A stretch of 64,000 bases of DNA, taken from Guyanagaster necrorhizus (taxonomy: Eukaryota > Basidiomycota > Agaricomycetes > Agaricales > Physalacriaceae). Below the pieces are notes generated by a model that searched no databases, was not told where the DNA came from, and worked only from the letters and a program-made list of their open reading frames with translations. The DNA is taken from contig NW_025064886.1 in the NCBI RefSeq assembly GCF_019112545.1, forward strand, positions 663,277 through 727,276. The letters are read 5' to 3'. Positions 34,870 to 47,118 of this stretch are shown here, in pieces. Numbering within the stretch: the stretch's first letter is position 1; the number at the start of each line of letters is the position of its first letter. The translations under genes were made by a program, and so were the position numbers.

Positions 34870-36260
34870 AAACTTTTCTATGTTCTGCCTTTCTGACATA
34901 TCTTAGCTTTATTCTTCAGTTATACTCTCCCATCTTTCACATGTCTTTACTTCCTATGTCTCTTGCTAATGCCCTTACTGCCTTTTATCATTGTCTGGCT
35001 CACATGCCAGATTTTTGTGAGGAGACTTCTCATACAGATGCTTGGATACATTCTGTCTTGATTGCTTAGCAACAGCTGCATCTTGCCTGGTGCAAGGATA
35101 AAGAGAGCTTCCTTTCCAATAAGGAATAGAATGATTGAGAGCAACAGCTTTAACATATGTTGGCTGCTGTCAATGTTAAGTTGATGAAACATTCAGACAA
35201 GAAGTATAATTTGCTTGTTGCAGAAGCAGTATGTTTTCTCTTGTTTTCAAACTTTTTATTTTGCTAATTCTTTCTTTTTCTAGTTTAAATGTGGAGTAGT
35301 CATTGATTTTCTTTAACTGAAGGCAGCTTCTTCTGAAGCTAAGGTCTCTGCTGTGGTGGACCCTCCTTCTCCTTCAAAAGTCAGAGCTTCTTCTATTTTG
35401 ATCTCTAGGGCATCAAAACAGATAATTAACAGTATACAAACTTTTTAATTTTATGTAATTTTTTTTTCTAATTTTTCTTTTAGATGATCCTGATTTTGGC
35501 CTTAGGTCAAAGCTTTCAGCACAGACACTTTAGTCATCTACTGAGGCCTGTCCTTCTGCCTTTTGAATTCCAGTTTCTTCAACTGAGAGAATGAGTCCCC
35601 CTAATATTCCTAGGAAAAGTTTGAATGTGTTACTTTCCTTGCTGAGGATTGAAAATGATACATGAAATTTTTATTTCATGAAGTCTTTGTTTTTAACTTT
35701 CTGTCATAGATAATCTCATCTTTGGTATGAGAGTAAATTCTTCTGTATATGATAATCATATGGTTATCAAGGCTCATCTGCTAATACCTCCATCTGTTAC
35801 TGGTTCTAGCAACAAGTATCTTCCAGATGTTTTTGTTTTTTATATTTTGCAACTGATCAAATTTCTTTTTTCTAATTGAAAGGATAGTCAAGACATCTGC
35901 CCACAAGTATGATTGTGTAGTTTACAACAGGCTCTTCATCAATATTTTGAAGTCCATTTTTGTTTCTGAACTTTATAAGTTTTTTTCTTTTATCTTAGCA
36001 AATTTTTCTTATTTTGTTTTCATAGTTCTTATCACTGAAATCTGAGACCTCCTTCACAAGCTTTGTTGAGATGCTCATCAAATAAACAATACCACAGGCT
36101 ATATTTCTAACCTTTTCTGTATTGTCTATTTTGATACTGTTGTCTTAGTTTCTCAGCTTTTTAAAAAGAGTGTTTCTGAAGGCAAATAGTTGATGGATTT
36201 AGAAGCTGAAGAGGTTTCAAATGGTGAGAAGTCAGAATCAGATGACAAGAAATAATTTTT
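34870..36260 (+). pseudogene. Ltr-5 first ORF, apparently intron-bearing
   Basis: A plausible first exon (about 34.94-35.23 kb) reads MSLLPMSLANALTAFYHCLA then QQLHLAWCKDKESFLSNKE and a possible coiled coil, with stops where Trp or Arg would fit. It is followed by segments with fungal-type intron borders: GTATGTTT...TTCTAG (about 35230-35283), GTATAC...TTTTAG (about 35432-35484), and a third ending GTCATAG near 35708. Exon-like pieces between them are Ser/Pro-rich. The family is not recognised. It could be a Gag-like protein of this element or a captured gene. Confidence 0.4.
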
Positions 36261-36959
36261 TGCATATTTTTGTATAGTTTTAATACTTTATAACAATTTA
36301 ATATCTTAAGATGCTTGAGTTTTTACTTATGATTGCATGACTTGAGCTTTGATTTCTTTATAAGGTATATAAACTTTTAATTTCATGTGATTTATGATAT
36401 AAATTGTCAGAGTGGCTGTGCTTTTCTTAGCATTTATTTGCTAAAACTAAGTTTTAATAATAACATTCTTGATATATCAGAGAAAAGACTGCTGTTCTTG
36501 TTGGCTGATGTCTTCATTATGTTTCCAAGGCATAATGTGTCTATGATTTTATTACTGATGTTGTTAGACATGACTTTTCTTTCACCAACTATTTTAGTTT
36601 GATCTAGATTAAGAGATATTTGTATATTTTTCAAACTGAAAATTTTGCATTTTTAAAGCAAGTTTCTTTTATGACTTTGTGAACTTTTTAGTTTGCAAAT
36701 GTCTATGCAGTATTATGTGTTTTATAAATACATCATAATATAGATACTATATCTCCTCTCTCTGACTTTAATTTTTCAATGGTTTTAACTGCTATCAAAA
36801 TTTTTTAGTCATAAGAATTAATGTTAGAAATAATTTTAATGCTGAATTGCAAATTTTAAGTGTAAGTGGCTGATTTTTTGGTTTCTTGGAGTTTTGGCTA
36901 TATTCATAGCTAGAATTTACAAGTCTGTAATGAATGCTTGAGTCATCTGTTTTGACTGT

Positions 36960-38335
36960 TTGCAAACTTTTTCTGTCTATAAAAGACAGTGTATTAACTA
37001 AATGTTCTTTATCAGTTTATAACTATTATCATGTTCCCTTCTAAACCTCCTACCTTGTCTGAGCTTGTTGCTCAATTTGAGCATTTAAACCTCTTAGCTC
37101 TACCTCAGAATTCAAATTCTGAGGCTCTGCAATCCTAATTTAGCAAAGCTAAGGATATTGAGATAATGAATTTTTTATTCTGCTTGAGAGACATTTCTGA
37201 TAGCCTTTAATTTCAGTCCATTACTTGAATTTTCATCAGAATTTTCAGTTTAAATATTTTTCTAACTATGTCCAATAATTTATTTGTCTTTATGACTACC
37301 ATGCTACTTGAATCCAGTTGTCCAACTGATATTATTCTGGAGTCACCTCTGGCAACACTGACACTTCTACTGTTTCTAAGACAGTACAGAGTGTTATTGA
37401 ATGCCTCAAGGACTTGTCCCATCCTAGTTTCTCTATAAATAGTAACATCTTTATAAGATCTCTAATTGTAGATAGTAATAAAGCTGCATAGTTCAAATTC
37501 TCTTGAATTGATACCAACTCTTTAAGCAAGAGAGATGCTACTCAATTTTCAGATAAAGATAGCAGCCCACAAGAATATGTCATTTCTTGTGTGGCCTTTA
37601 AAAATCAACAATTTGGGGCTAGTTTCTGTGCCTTTTGTGATGGGAGTCTCAAACATTCACCTCATGAATGTCCTCTCTGTTCTGTCAAGATACATTGCAA
37701 ATTTTGATTAAAGATACCTCATGCACTGATTCTTTGCTAATAGACTTATCATCTCTGTCTTCTTTACATGGCTAGAAACCAGGAATGCATCTTTATGGAA
37801 TTGAAAGTGGACTGTGCTAATTGTGCTCATCATTGGGGTAGGACTTGTGTGAGAGAAATAACTGATTGCAATATCTTGTCTTTCTCTTTCATAGAGGATT
37901 TAAAAGACTTTATAGAGAGAATTTTAGGCAAGATAGATGCCATGTCTTTAGCAGCTGCTCTCTATAGTCTTATTGACAGTATGTTTGCAAATTTTTATAT
38001 TCTTATGTATAGGCTAACTTTTTAAAATCTGTTTAACACTATAGCTGGTGTCTCAACTTCTGCCAGTTTATATTCATGCAATATTAAAGATTTGGCTCAC
38101 ATCTATATTACTCTTAACTGATGACAGTTGACCTTTAATGATCTCAAAACCCTGCCTTTCTTGGTAGTGTTTTGCAATTCACTATCTTCTTATCTTAAAG
38201 TCAATATTTATAAACTTTTGATTATGCTGAAAGTTCAGATGAATTTAACTTCTAAATATCAGATTGTATGTGCTAAATTAGAGAAGAAGAGGTCAGATCT
38301 AAGCCCTCTACTAAAAAAAATATATATATATTTTT
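36960..38335 (+). pseudogene. Ltr-5 second ORF, Cys-rich, gag-like
   Basis: Starts near 37031 with MFPSKPPTLSELVAQFEHLN and is broken by stops. Around 37.6 kb it has CAFCDGSLKHSPHECPLC, a compact Cys/His cluster. The frame 37768-38025 has another (CANCAHHWGRTC) followed by SFSFIEDLKDFIERILGK. The last piece (38128-38337) is hydrophobic and helical, then runs into an A/T tract. The Cys/His clusters suggest nucleic-acid binding, as in a Gag, but this is not the CCHC spacing of the other elements. It ends at a junction with minus-strand Gyp-7 pol. Confidence 0.4.
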
Positions 38336-38339
38336 AAAG

Positions 38340-41300
38340 GGGTTCAACCTCCAACAATTAGTCTGAGTTAAGCTAATTTGGCTTAATTATGATTATCTTC
38401 AGTGTTGAGTAATTCATCCAAAGTATCTTCTAAATTAGAGTCAAGTAATTGTTTTATTCACTGTTCTGGAATATCAATAACTATTTGAATATCAGAAAGA
38501 TTAATCTTTTAGCATATGAAGTGAGAGACTAATCTATATGCTGCTATTAGTCTAGCAAATGTTGAGCCATCCAGTTCACATAGAATATAAGCTTCTTCTT
38601 GGTTTCTATACAACACCACTAAAAGTCTCAAGTACTATGAGTGCATCTTTCTATTCAATACCTTTTCCATTTATGTATTTTGCATTAAGACTAGATTTCC
38701 TTTTGCAAAATTAAAGTCTTTAATGGAATACTGATAATCCTCTTTGAATTTTAAGGCCATTTTTCTTTGAGCTTCATATACTTTAGATCATATATGGTAT
38801 AAATCTTCTGCATGCTTCTGTAGACTGATAGCTTGTCTGACAATGAGCATAGTAGTGTTTATAATATTTTCAGATAGGAGTATAAGCCATGTAGATTTCA
38901 CTATATCTATTGGCATTAATTATTCAATTCCTATAGCTGCAAAGTACAAAAAACAACTCATTCTTTTCCTAGTAGTGATCCTGTCTGCCCAGAATATGGA
39001 ATACACATTCTGACTCCATACTTTCTGATTGCCATCAGATGCTTTGAATAGATCTTACTGAACATCAAAGTGAGGCCATTCAGCTATTCTATTGGCTCAT
39101 GAATTATACTCTGAAATTCTGATATGTTAATATGATATCTTATGCTGAGATATCTTATAGCTGCAACAAAGGCTTTTCTGTTGTTAGTAATAATTTTAAC
39201 TAATGATCTCTATCTATAGAGAATATCTTCAAAAATCCATTTCCCTATAGTTCATACAGTTTCTCTTTGCAAACATCTGGATTTCAGAAAATAGCTTATA
39301 AAACACCACTCTTGCACAATATACTTGTATTGTCTAGACACCAGCATGAGCATGGTGTCCATGTATATTTTCAAAAATAAGAATGCAGGTATAGTCACAG
39401 TTGCAGGCAGATAAATTTATCTTGTCTGCTGGACTTGATATAAATAACAAGTTCAGACATACTAAGCAATATCTGCCTTCATATCAGGCCACCAGTAGTG
39501 AATTTTTATTAACTTGTGGATCATGTAAAATCTCTTATAAGTTATCTTATCATGACTAGTATATGCTTTGACTGGGGCAACACCAGCTGGTGTTTGCTTT
39601 GTATATTTTTATGCTATAATTTCTTGTCTTTTTCAAAAAAAATTTATTATATAGCATATAAATTTCACACAGTCTTTATTTGTATATCCTATTAGTCATT
39701 CTAGCTTTGTATGCTATTATAAAACCTGTATTAATTGTTTATCCTATTAAGCTTGTTGGACCATTTCTGGCACATCAGTATAAGTTAGTAAATTATTTAA
39801 TTTATGAGAGTTATCTGTATCTTCTACTTCAATAGCAAGTATGAAATAGATAGAGTTGTCTCAGCTATTGTATAACTCATAGTGTTTATATAGGAAATCC
39901 TCTATTCCATCTGATGGTAGTGTTGAATCTCCTTCTTATAGTGATCTTCTTGATAAACTATCAGGTCTGTGTCTAGTTTCAGAGACATATACTAGTATAA
40001 AATGGAAGGATAGTATTCCAATAATCCAGTGATTTACTGCAGCTGAAGGTGTAATATCTGGATTTTTAAGTATTCCTTTAATCACACTGGCATTTACTTC
40101 AACCACAAAGATTGAGAGATCTATTGGATATAGTTTGCAGTCTTCTAGAGCTTTATATAATCTATATATTTCCTGTTTTACTTGAGAATAACCATATTCT
40201 CTAGTGTTTAAGATGATAGATCTGAATCTTGCAAATTTTCAGACTGCAGAATTCTTTGGATCACATTAGACTAGATAATAACCAACTGCTGCTGATCCTG
40301 TATCTACTGCAAGGATTACTGTGTCTGGTGAATTATAGTTTATAGGCTGCAAGGCTGGACTAGTTTGCACAGTCTCTTTTAAATCTTCCTGTGCCTGTAT
40401 TTCTTCTTCTCTAAACTTAAATTCTGCATCTTTTCAGAATAATCTTGTTAATGAGAGTGACTGTTCTGTGAAAATTTTAATGAAATTTTGCAATACTCCT
40501 GCTATTTCTATGAAGATTCTTGCATTGGAGATATTTTTATAAGGTTTCTAATGAAGTATTGGGTTGACTATGCTTAGTAATAGTAGATGACTAGTATATG
40601 TGCACTAGTACCCTATTAATATGATTTCTGAGCAGCATAAGTATGCTTTCTTTCTAGAGAAAGTACTCCTGCAATATTTCATGCATTGTACTATTTTGTT
40701 TAAGTTTGTGAAGTGTTTTTAAACAAATCTTCTGATACTTAAATTTTCTGGAATGATTTTATAAGTATTCCCAATTTTATATCATGTAGCTGGATCTTGT
40801 ACTGATATGTCATTGATATATGAGATAGTGTATTCTAGTATCTCAGATTGCAGTATGAAGATAATATCATCATGAAATATTGGTACTGAGTTTGTTCAAC
40901 CTATTAGCAATATTACTAAGCATAATGCTCCATAGAGTGTTTGAAAGGTTATCAGATCTCACAAACTTTCTGTTAGAATCCTTTCATCATATCCAATGAA
41001 TAAATCTAGTGTTATCCCACAGGCTCACCCTGTAAAATTTTTCAATAACTGGTCTGTAATAGGTGATAACTCTGAATGAACAATAGTAACCTCATTGAGA
41101 GGTTCAAGACTGTGAACTATTCTCAAGCTTTTTCCATCTTTCTTAAATACAGTGAACCATCAAGACTGGTAGGAGGAGTTTGATAGTTTATATACTCCAG
41201 CATCTAGCTTAGTTTTTATAATCCAACAGATTTTGCTATATATCTCTAATGGCATAAGAATATTTTATAATATCTACAGCATATATTCTACAACTGGTAT

Positions 41301-43135
41301 ATCAATAAAAGAGGAAAAGTCTTGTCTAAAGCTCTCTCTTTCTGAGTCTTTCTAAGCAAATGCCTGTTGTTGTACTATCATAAAATAATGCATGAGTTTT
41401 TTTTCTTCAGGCCATAAGAAATTATTATTATAAATTGAGTCAATATATTCTTTTCTTTTCATAGTATATTTTGATATGGGTATAAATTCAGATGGCTTAG
41501 TAGAAAGTTCAGGGAGATCTTTTAATGGATCTCCTTTGATATTGCAAACTATTCTAAATTTGCCAAGTAGTGTGGCCAGTATTGGCTTTGTTTTTAAGGC
41601 TACTAGTTTATACTTCTTGCTAGCATATATAGCCACTGTTTTGTCAAATCAGAGGGTTCATAGTTTGTATCACCATCTATATTTGAGCTGTATAGATTAT
41701 ACATGTACTTGGGGGGTTGAGTAATAGAGTGGGGTTGGATTTTTATAGCTGGTCATTTCATATATAGACATATTTCTTTCTGAATTTTTAAAATAGGGAT
41801 AGTTTAAGAGGCTGTTGTCTATTTCTTTACTGAGTGAGACAGAGATATTGACTTTAAGGGAGTTGCAAGCCAGCAAATACTGAACTAATAGTTGTGATTT
41901 TTCAAATTTAGGACAAATAGAATATGCAGAAATGATAGAGTGGTGTTTTTTGTCTGACTCAATGACTAATCCCACTTTGTCTTGATCCTGTAACTGATCT
42001 TCTAGTTATGGATTATCTTTCTCATAAGGATCATTAGATTGCAGTTTACTGCATTTCCTGGGTCTAGTAGAAATAGTGGCTGTTTTTCTCATATTGGAAT
42101 TATATATTATAATAGTCTGATTCTAGTTTTTATAATTTCAAATGATACTTTGAGTAAGCATATCAAAGGGCCATCTGAATAGAATGTCATATACTGATTG
42201 CTATATGACATGTACTTGCAAATACAAGATAATGTTGCTAAATAAGAATGTGACATTTTTTGCAAGCTTTAGTGAACTATTCAATGTCTTATTAGCTGAC
42301 TGCATGTCTATTATCACAGTAGGGTCATATGATAACCTCAGATTGTGACAGACTGCTTCAGACATTGAAATGACTTGTAAGCCCAGGTCAATAATATATT
42401 CAACTTTTAATTAATGATCCACTACTGGTATTATTGACTGTAAGGTGATAGACTCAGCTGCAAACTTAAAGTGGTCCTATCTTTTTTCTTTTCTTTAAGT
42501 GGGCCTCATAGAAATCTTATACTACAAAGAATCCTTCAGAGGGTGCTTCATGAACTTTTTCTATGCATTCTTATTTAAAAGTTTGAACTGCTGGAATAGA
42601 GACTATAGAGAAGCATAGTTTTAATGTTAGGATTGTTTGAGAGCACATTGATCTCAATTGTGCCAGATCCAGTGTACAAAACATCATTCTTGAAATGCTC
42701 AACAGTGGATGAGACTTTCTGCTTTATAATATTGTCTTTTGTCATATCATGAATTTCAGGTGATAGAGAAAATAATTCACATTGTAACAATGTAACTGTG
42801 GAGTTCATTGCTCTCTCATATACATTTTGGGCTACTAAGGCATCCTCAATTGATGCCTTTATACAGTAGGCAGGTTCTTGGTCCTAAACTTTCTTCTGAT
42901 GATCAGGCTTAGTGCTTATATTTCAATCAATGAATAGCATATAATTTGCTGGTTTAACTAAAGAAAATAGGTGTATATCTTCAGAAATATTATCTTCTTG
43001 ATCAGTTGTTTTGAGTACAATAGAAGCACTCTTGCAGTCTTAAGTAAAATCAAAAAAACAGTCAATAAAGACAGTTATTCAACTCTATCTTGCTTTCAAA
43101 GATGTAATACTCATGAGAGTAGTTTATAGCAATGT
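38340..43135 (-). pseudogene. Gyp-7 pol: protease, RT, RNase H, integrase
   Basis: A frame can be followed from an ATG at 43135 (MSITSLKAR), through ITVFIDCFFDF, SASIVLKTTDQEDN and ELFSLSPEIHDMTKD (about 42.75 kb), to the protease (IIDLGLQVISMSEAV; catalytic Asp at 42387-42389, then MQSANK and DILFRWPF). The RT has KYKLVALKTKPILATL and GKFRIV (41.6 kb), FTVFKKDGKSLRIVH (41.15 kb) and an active site reading YIND (about 40.81 kb). RNase H lies near 40.3 kb; the integrase (39.55-38.9 kb) has IHYWWPDMKADI, YKYIVQ and HIRISEYNSRAN. No gag domain or CCHC knuckle precedes the protease. The zinc-region Cys residues and the first Asp of YxDD are lost, so it is inactive. Confidence 0.7.
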
Positions 43136-44301
43136 TTAAGTATAATTAGGACTTAGAATCAATGCTAAATTGCACTCTAAATCAACTTAGAATATTCTGA
43201 AATCCAATGAACTCCAAAACCCAAATACTAAATCTATTAAGCACTTAGGCTTGACTAGCTGCACTCTTGTCTGGCTAGCAGTCCTCAAAACTAAAGAACT
43301 TGTATTCTGATGCCAAAACCCTTATAGTTTGGAACTCAAATTAATCCAAAACCCAAAATACAGTTATTATTCTAATCCAATCCTCTCTAAGTGACAAAGC
43401 AACTTAAATAAATCACTAAGTCAAAGCAGAACTCTAAATCCATTGTTTCAGGGACTAGCTACAGTGGGCTAGAAGGCCTGAATGTGGGGGTAGATTGCTT
43501 GCTTGCTATTTCTCCCTCATTCTCTTCTTTTATAGATCAACAACAGATACAGAATCTATAAATAAAGCATTTAAAATAATATTTCTCCTGTTTAAAGTGG
43601 AATCATGCTATTATTCCAGAATGACAGCACTTCTGGACTCCTCTAGGCTTGCCCAGACCCATCTGGCCATTGCACAGCTTTATTTTTAAGCCTACAGTGT
43701 CTGTGGATACCTAACTTCTTTCTGTCTACTCAGAGTTTTAATCCTCTGAGTTATTCTTAGTAGCTTAATCAATCAGGCCTGGTCAACCAGTCCTATCCAC
43801 TCTATTCCTCTCAATTCTAAATCCCTTAGGTCACTGGATACCTAAGAAATTCAGACTTAGGCATTTGAGTCAAAACTCACAGTGCTAGCCATAGATCATT
43901 GGGTCTCTCTTCTTACTGCTCCTAGATAATGCTATCTTTACTCAATACTCCACAACTGGCTATGGTATTATGCTTCTAGCTGTCTTAGAATATACTTGTC
44001 TTAGTAGCATATAGAATTGGCCCCATTTGAGGTACCATTTCTAAGTCCAACTTAGACTTAGTATTTTCCAAGATGTGGTGCAGAACTTTTTTAAGTTCAA
44101 ACCTGACTTAGGATTTTTATCCTTAGGCTATGTTATTTTTACAAAGTCTCTTTTAGACTTAGTATTGGTGACTAGCATGACTATCAGCTTGGAGCCTCAG
44201 CCATAGTCCTCTACTGGCTAATGATCCTCAGTTACTAGTATATTCTAGTATGTTATGTAGAATTTGCAAATTATAGAGCTAGACATGTAGCCTGCATATC
44301 A
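43002..44301 (-). repeat. Arm 1 of a 1300-base inverted repeat (5' end of Gyp-7)
   Basis: Reverse complement of 45127-46426. Same length, and identical in every segment I compared. In element sense it contains a TATA-like CTATAAAAG (equivalent to about 45894 in arm 2), then a leader, then the first 44 or so codons of Gyp-7 pol, including its premature stops. The inner edge (44301) is the presumed LTR start. The outer edge lies inside the pol frame, which continues leftward unbroken in phase. Confidence 0.9.
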
Positions 44302-45126
44302 CTGAAACCTATGGGTCCTGCTCCCTGTCCCAAACCATGAGGACAAGAACCTACTGAGGGACTTTTTCTACTAGTCTCTTTTCTCTGACCCTCCACCACC
44401 TCTACAACTCATGGGATTGCTGACCATGCCCAAGATTCTCTTAATGCCACTGGAGTGGCTCAGAGACTCTACCATTTCCCACCAGATGACCAGTACAAAA
44501 CTCTCAATCCAAGCTCTACCTCAATCCCATGCTCTCTTAACACCAGCCAGAGGATAAGGAGGCTCACCTCTAAGCAAGCTGCACAGCACCAAAGAAACCT
44601 GGCAACCCAGAATGAGATCATCCACAGGCTCTTCTCAGTCTGAGATCTTAACATCTCATTCAACTACAGTGAAGCAGTCTAACAAGAGAAGAGACCATGA
44701 GACCATAAGCAGGACAGCCTCACAGAGCATGCTTGAGCTAAGGCAGAGTGGGAGGCAGAAACCAAAGAATATGACTGACAGAGATGAGCCCACCCACATA
44801 AGCTCAAGACTGCATGCCTTGAAAGTGCATCTTCAGGTTGGTATGAACTCCAGTCCAAACTTTCAACTCCTATCTTTAGGGAGCCTAGTACTATAGACAC
44901 TGACTCATGGGGGACAGGGTCCTGTGAGGTTCTTACAGCTGATAAAGCAAGAAACTGAGAAGATGGGAGAATCTCTCCTTTAGTTTGAGATGATATCTCT
45001 CATTCCACTGTCTACTCTCTATCCCTTGAATATCCTCCTTCTGACTGAACACTCAGTTCAGATATCTTTAGAGATGATGAGTCCATCCTCAAACAGTACA
45101 GACTATGAGTTTCTCTCAATGCCTAC
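44302..45126 (+). pseudogene. Gyp-6 pre-gag fragment between the inverted arms
   Basis: 825 bases homologous to Gyp-3 from about 12065 to 12905: the same CCTATGGGTCCTGCTCCCTG start and the same end (GTTTCTCTCAATGCC). Frames 44455-44643 and 44612-44896 are readable. It belongs to the pre-gag region of a plus-strand gypsy element, taken to be Gyp-6. The following roughly 650 bases expected from Gyp-3 are absent on the far side of arm 2. Confidence 0.65.
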
Positions 45127-46426
45127 TGATATGCAGGCTACATGTCTAGCTCTATAATTTGCAAATTCTACATAACATACTAGAATATACTAGTAACTGA
45201 GGATCATTAGCCAGTAGAGGACTATGGCTGAGGCTCCAAGCTGATAGTCATGCTAGTCACCAATACTAAGTCTAAAAGAGACTTTGTAAAAATAACATAG
45301 CCTAAGGATAAAAATCCTAAGTCAGGTTTGAACTTAAAAAAGTTCTGCACCACATCTTGGAAAATACTAAGTCTAAGTTGGACTTAGAAATGGTACCTCA
45401 AATGGGGCCAATTCTATATGCTACTAAGACAAGTATATTCTAAGACAGCTAGAAGCATAATACCATAGCCAGTTGTGGAGTATTGAGTAAAGATAGCATT
45501 ATCTAGGAGCAGTAAGAAGAGAGACCCAATGATCTATGGCTAGCACTGTGAGTTTTGACTCAAATGCCTAAGTCTGAATTTCTTAGGTATCCAGTGACCT
45601 AAGGGATTTAGAATTGAGAGGAATAGAGTGGATAGGACTGGTTGACCAGGCCTGATTGATTAAGCTACTAAGAATAACTCAGAGGATTAAAACTCTGAGT
45701 AGACAGAAAGAAGTTAGGTATCCACAGACACTGTAGGCTTAAAAATAAAGCTGTGCAATGGCCAGATGGGTCTGGGCAAGCCTAGAGGAGTCCAGAAGTG
45801 CTGTCATTCTGGAATAATAGCATGATTCCACTTTAAACAGGAGAAATATTATTTTAAATGCTTTATTTATAGATTCTGTATCTGTTGTTGATCTATAAAA
45901 GAAGAGAATGAGGGAGAAATAGCAAGCAAGCAATCTACCCCCACATTCAGGCCTTCTAGCCCACTGTAGCTAGTCCCTGAAACAATGGATTTAGAGTTCT
46001 GCTTTGACTTAGTGATTTATTTAAGTTGCTTTGTCACTTAGAGAGGATTGGATTAGAATAATAACTGTATTTTGGGTTTTGGATTAATTTGAGTTCCAAA
46101 CTATAAGGGTTTTGGCATCAGAATACAAGTTCTTTAGTTTTGAGGACTGCTAGCCAGACAAGAGTGCAGCTAGTCAAGCCTAAGTGCTTAATAGATTTAG
46201 TATTTGGGTTTTGGAGTTCATTGGATTTCAGAATATTCTAAGTTGATTTAGAGTGCAATTTAGCATTGATTCTAAGTCCTAATTATACTTAAACATTGCT
46301 ATAAACTACTCTCATGAGTATTACATCTTTGAAAGCAAGATAGAGTTGAATAACTGTCTTTATTGACTGTTTTTTTGATTTTACTTAAGACTGCAAGAGT
46401 GCTTCTATTGTACTCAAAACAACTGA
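45127..46426 (+). repeat. Arm 2 of the 1300-base inverted repeat
   Basis: Plus-strand copy of the 5' end of Gyp-7: presumed LTR start TGATATGCAGG, TATA-like CTATAAAAG at about 45894, leader, ATG and the first 43 or so pol codons, then an abrupt switch at 46427 to unrelated sequence. It shares the same in-frame stops as arm 1. No TSD is evident around it. Confidence 0.9.
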
Positions 46427-46594
46427 CCTCAACTGTATTTGGTGATTGTGTATTGAGTGGTTAGATGTTGGTGTTTGAGAGTTCATTCCTCATTCATCTC
46501 TCTTAGTCACTTAGCCATTACCAAGCACATTATTAGTCCAAAGTCAACATTTATACTCTGCTCTGCCAGTTCAATCAATGGTCACTTGACTATC
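46427..46594 (+). pseudogene. Gyp-6 pre-gag to gag linker remnant
   Basis: The right half (about 46500-46594; LAITKHIISPKS) parallels the linker of Gyp-8 (LAYQPKYSITPRS) and joins 55061 once Gyp-8 is removed. Ends with CTATC, the TSD of Gyp-8. I cannot assign the first 70 bases. Confidence 0.45.
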
Positions 46595-47118
46595 TGTTAT
46601 GATTTTTTATACTTTCTTTTCTTTTTTACTTAACTTATTTAGAATTGATTCCTATTTCTGCTTAGTCAGAGCACTTAGCCAGTGCTTAGAACTGTGAGAG
46701 GGCTTAGTCAGCAGCACAGCCCAGATTCTACTGCACTGCTGTGAAGCTGTTCAACAACAGAATACCTCTTTTGTCTTTGTGCAGCAATAACAGCAGTAAC
46801 AGCTTAACAGCAGACAATACTCTTTTGTAGGTAGCTTGACAACACTGGACAAAATGCTTTACAGCATCAGAAAAAACAATTAGGTAGATATATCTTTAGA
46901 ATGAATGACAATTAGTATATAAGTAGTATAGCTCTTGCTATAGTAACCTCAGCTTCAAGGTAAAGTTTATTCTTTCACCATCTTATCTTGAGTGACTTGC
47001 AATGCCTTGACAATACAGCACTATCAACACATCAAGTGGACTCTGACATTCTAACCCAAAGTGCAAGGTTGTGTCAGTTTATCACATGCTATTGATCATA
47101 TGGAATTTAGGCTTAACA
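46595..47118 (+). repeat. Gyp-8 5' LTR
   Basis: 524 bases, TGTTATGATT...CTTAACA. TATA-like GTATATAAG (46915-46923) followed by AGCTTCAAGG (46951-46960), the predicted transcript start. Confidence 0.9.

Larger units (their letters stand above)
38340..44301 (-). mobile_element. Gyp-7: gypsy of a second clade, 3'-truncated
   Basis: Minus-strand element with its 5' end at 44301 (TGATATGCAGG in element sense) and a pol frame running to about 38340, where it meets the end of Ltr-5 coding. No 3' LTR is present. It lies in Gyp-6 gag sequence (from 44302). Its first 1300 bases are repeated in inverted orientation at 45127-46426. The whole is CpG-poor and carries many stops. Confidence 0.6.

Noticed and set aside
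38310..38335. A/T tract as an origin or telomere-like repeat
   Set aside because: Short simple-sequence run at a deletion junction; no repeat unit or other origin features.
38340..43135. Inversion of Ltr-5 pol, which would restore a gag-pol order
   Set aside because: The minus-strand pol has its own ATG and presumed LTR (to 44301) and lies in Gyp-6 sequence, so a separate nested element plus one deletion is simpler.
43002..46426. Foldback DNA transposon with long terminal inverted repeats
   Set aside because: No TSD around the pair, no transposase, the spacer is gypsy pre-gag sequence, and one arm continues as a pol frame.
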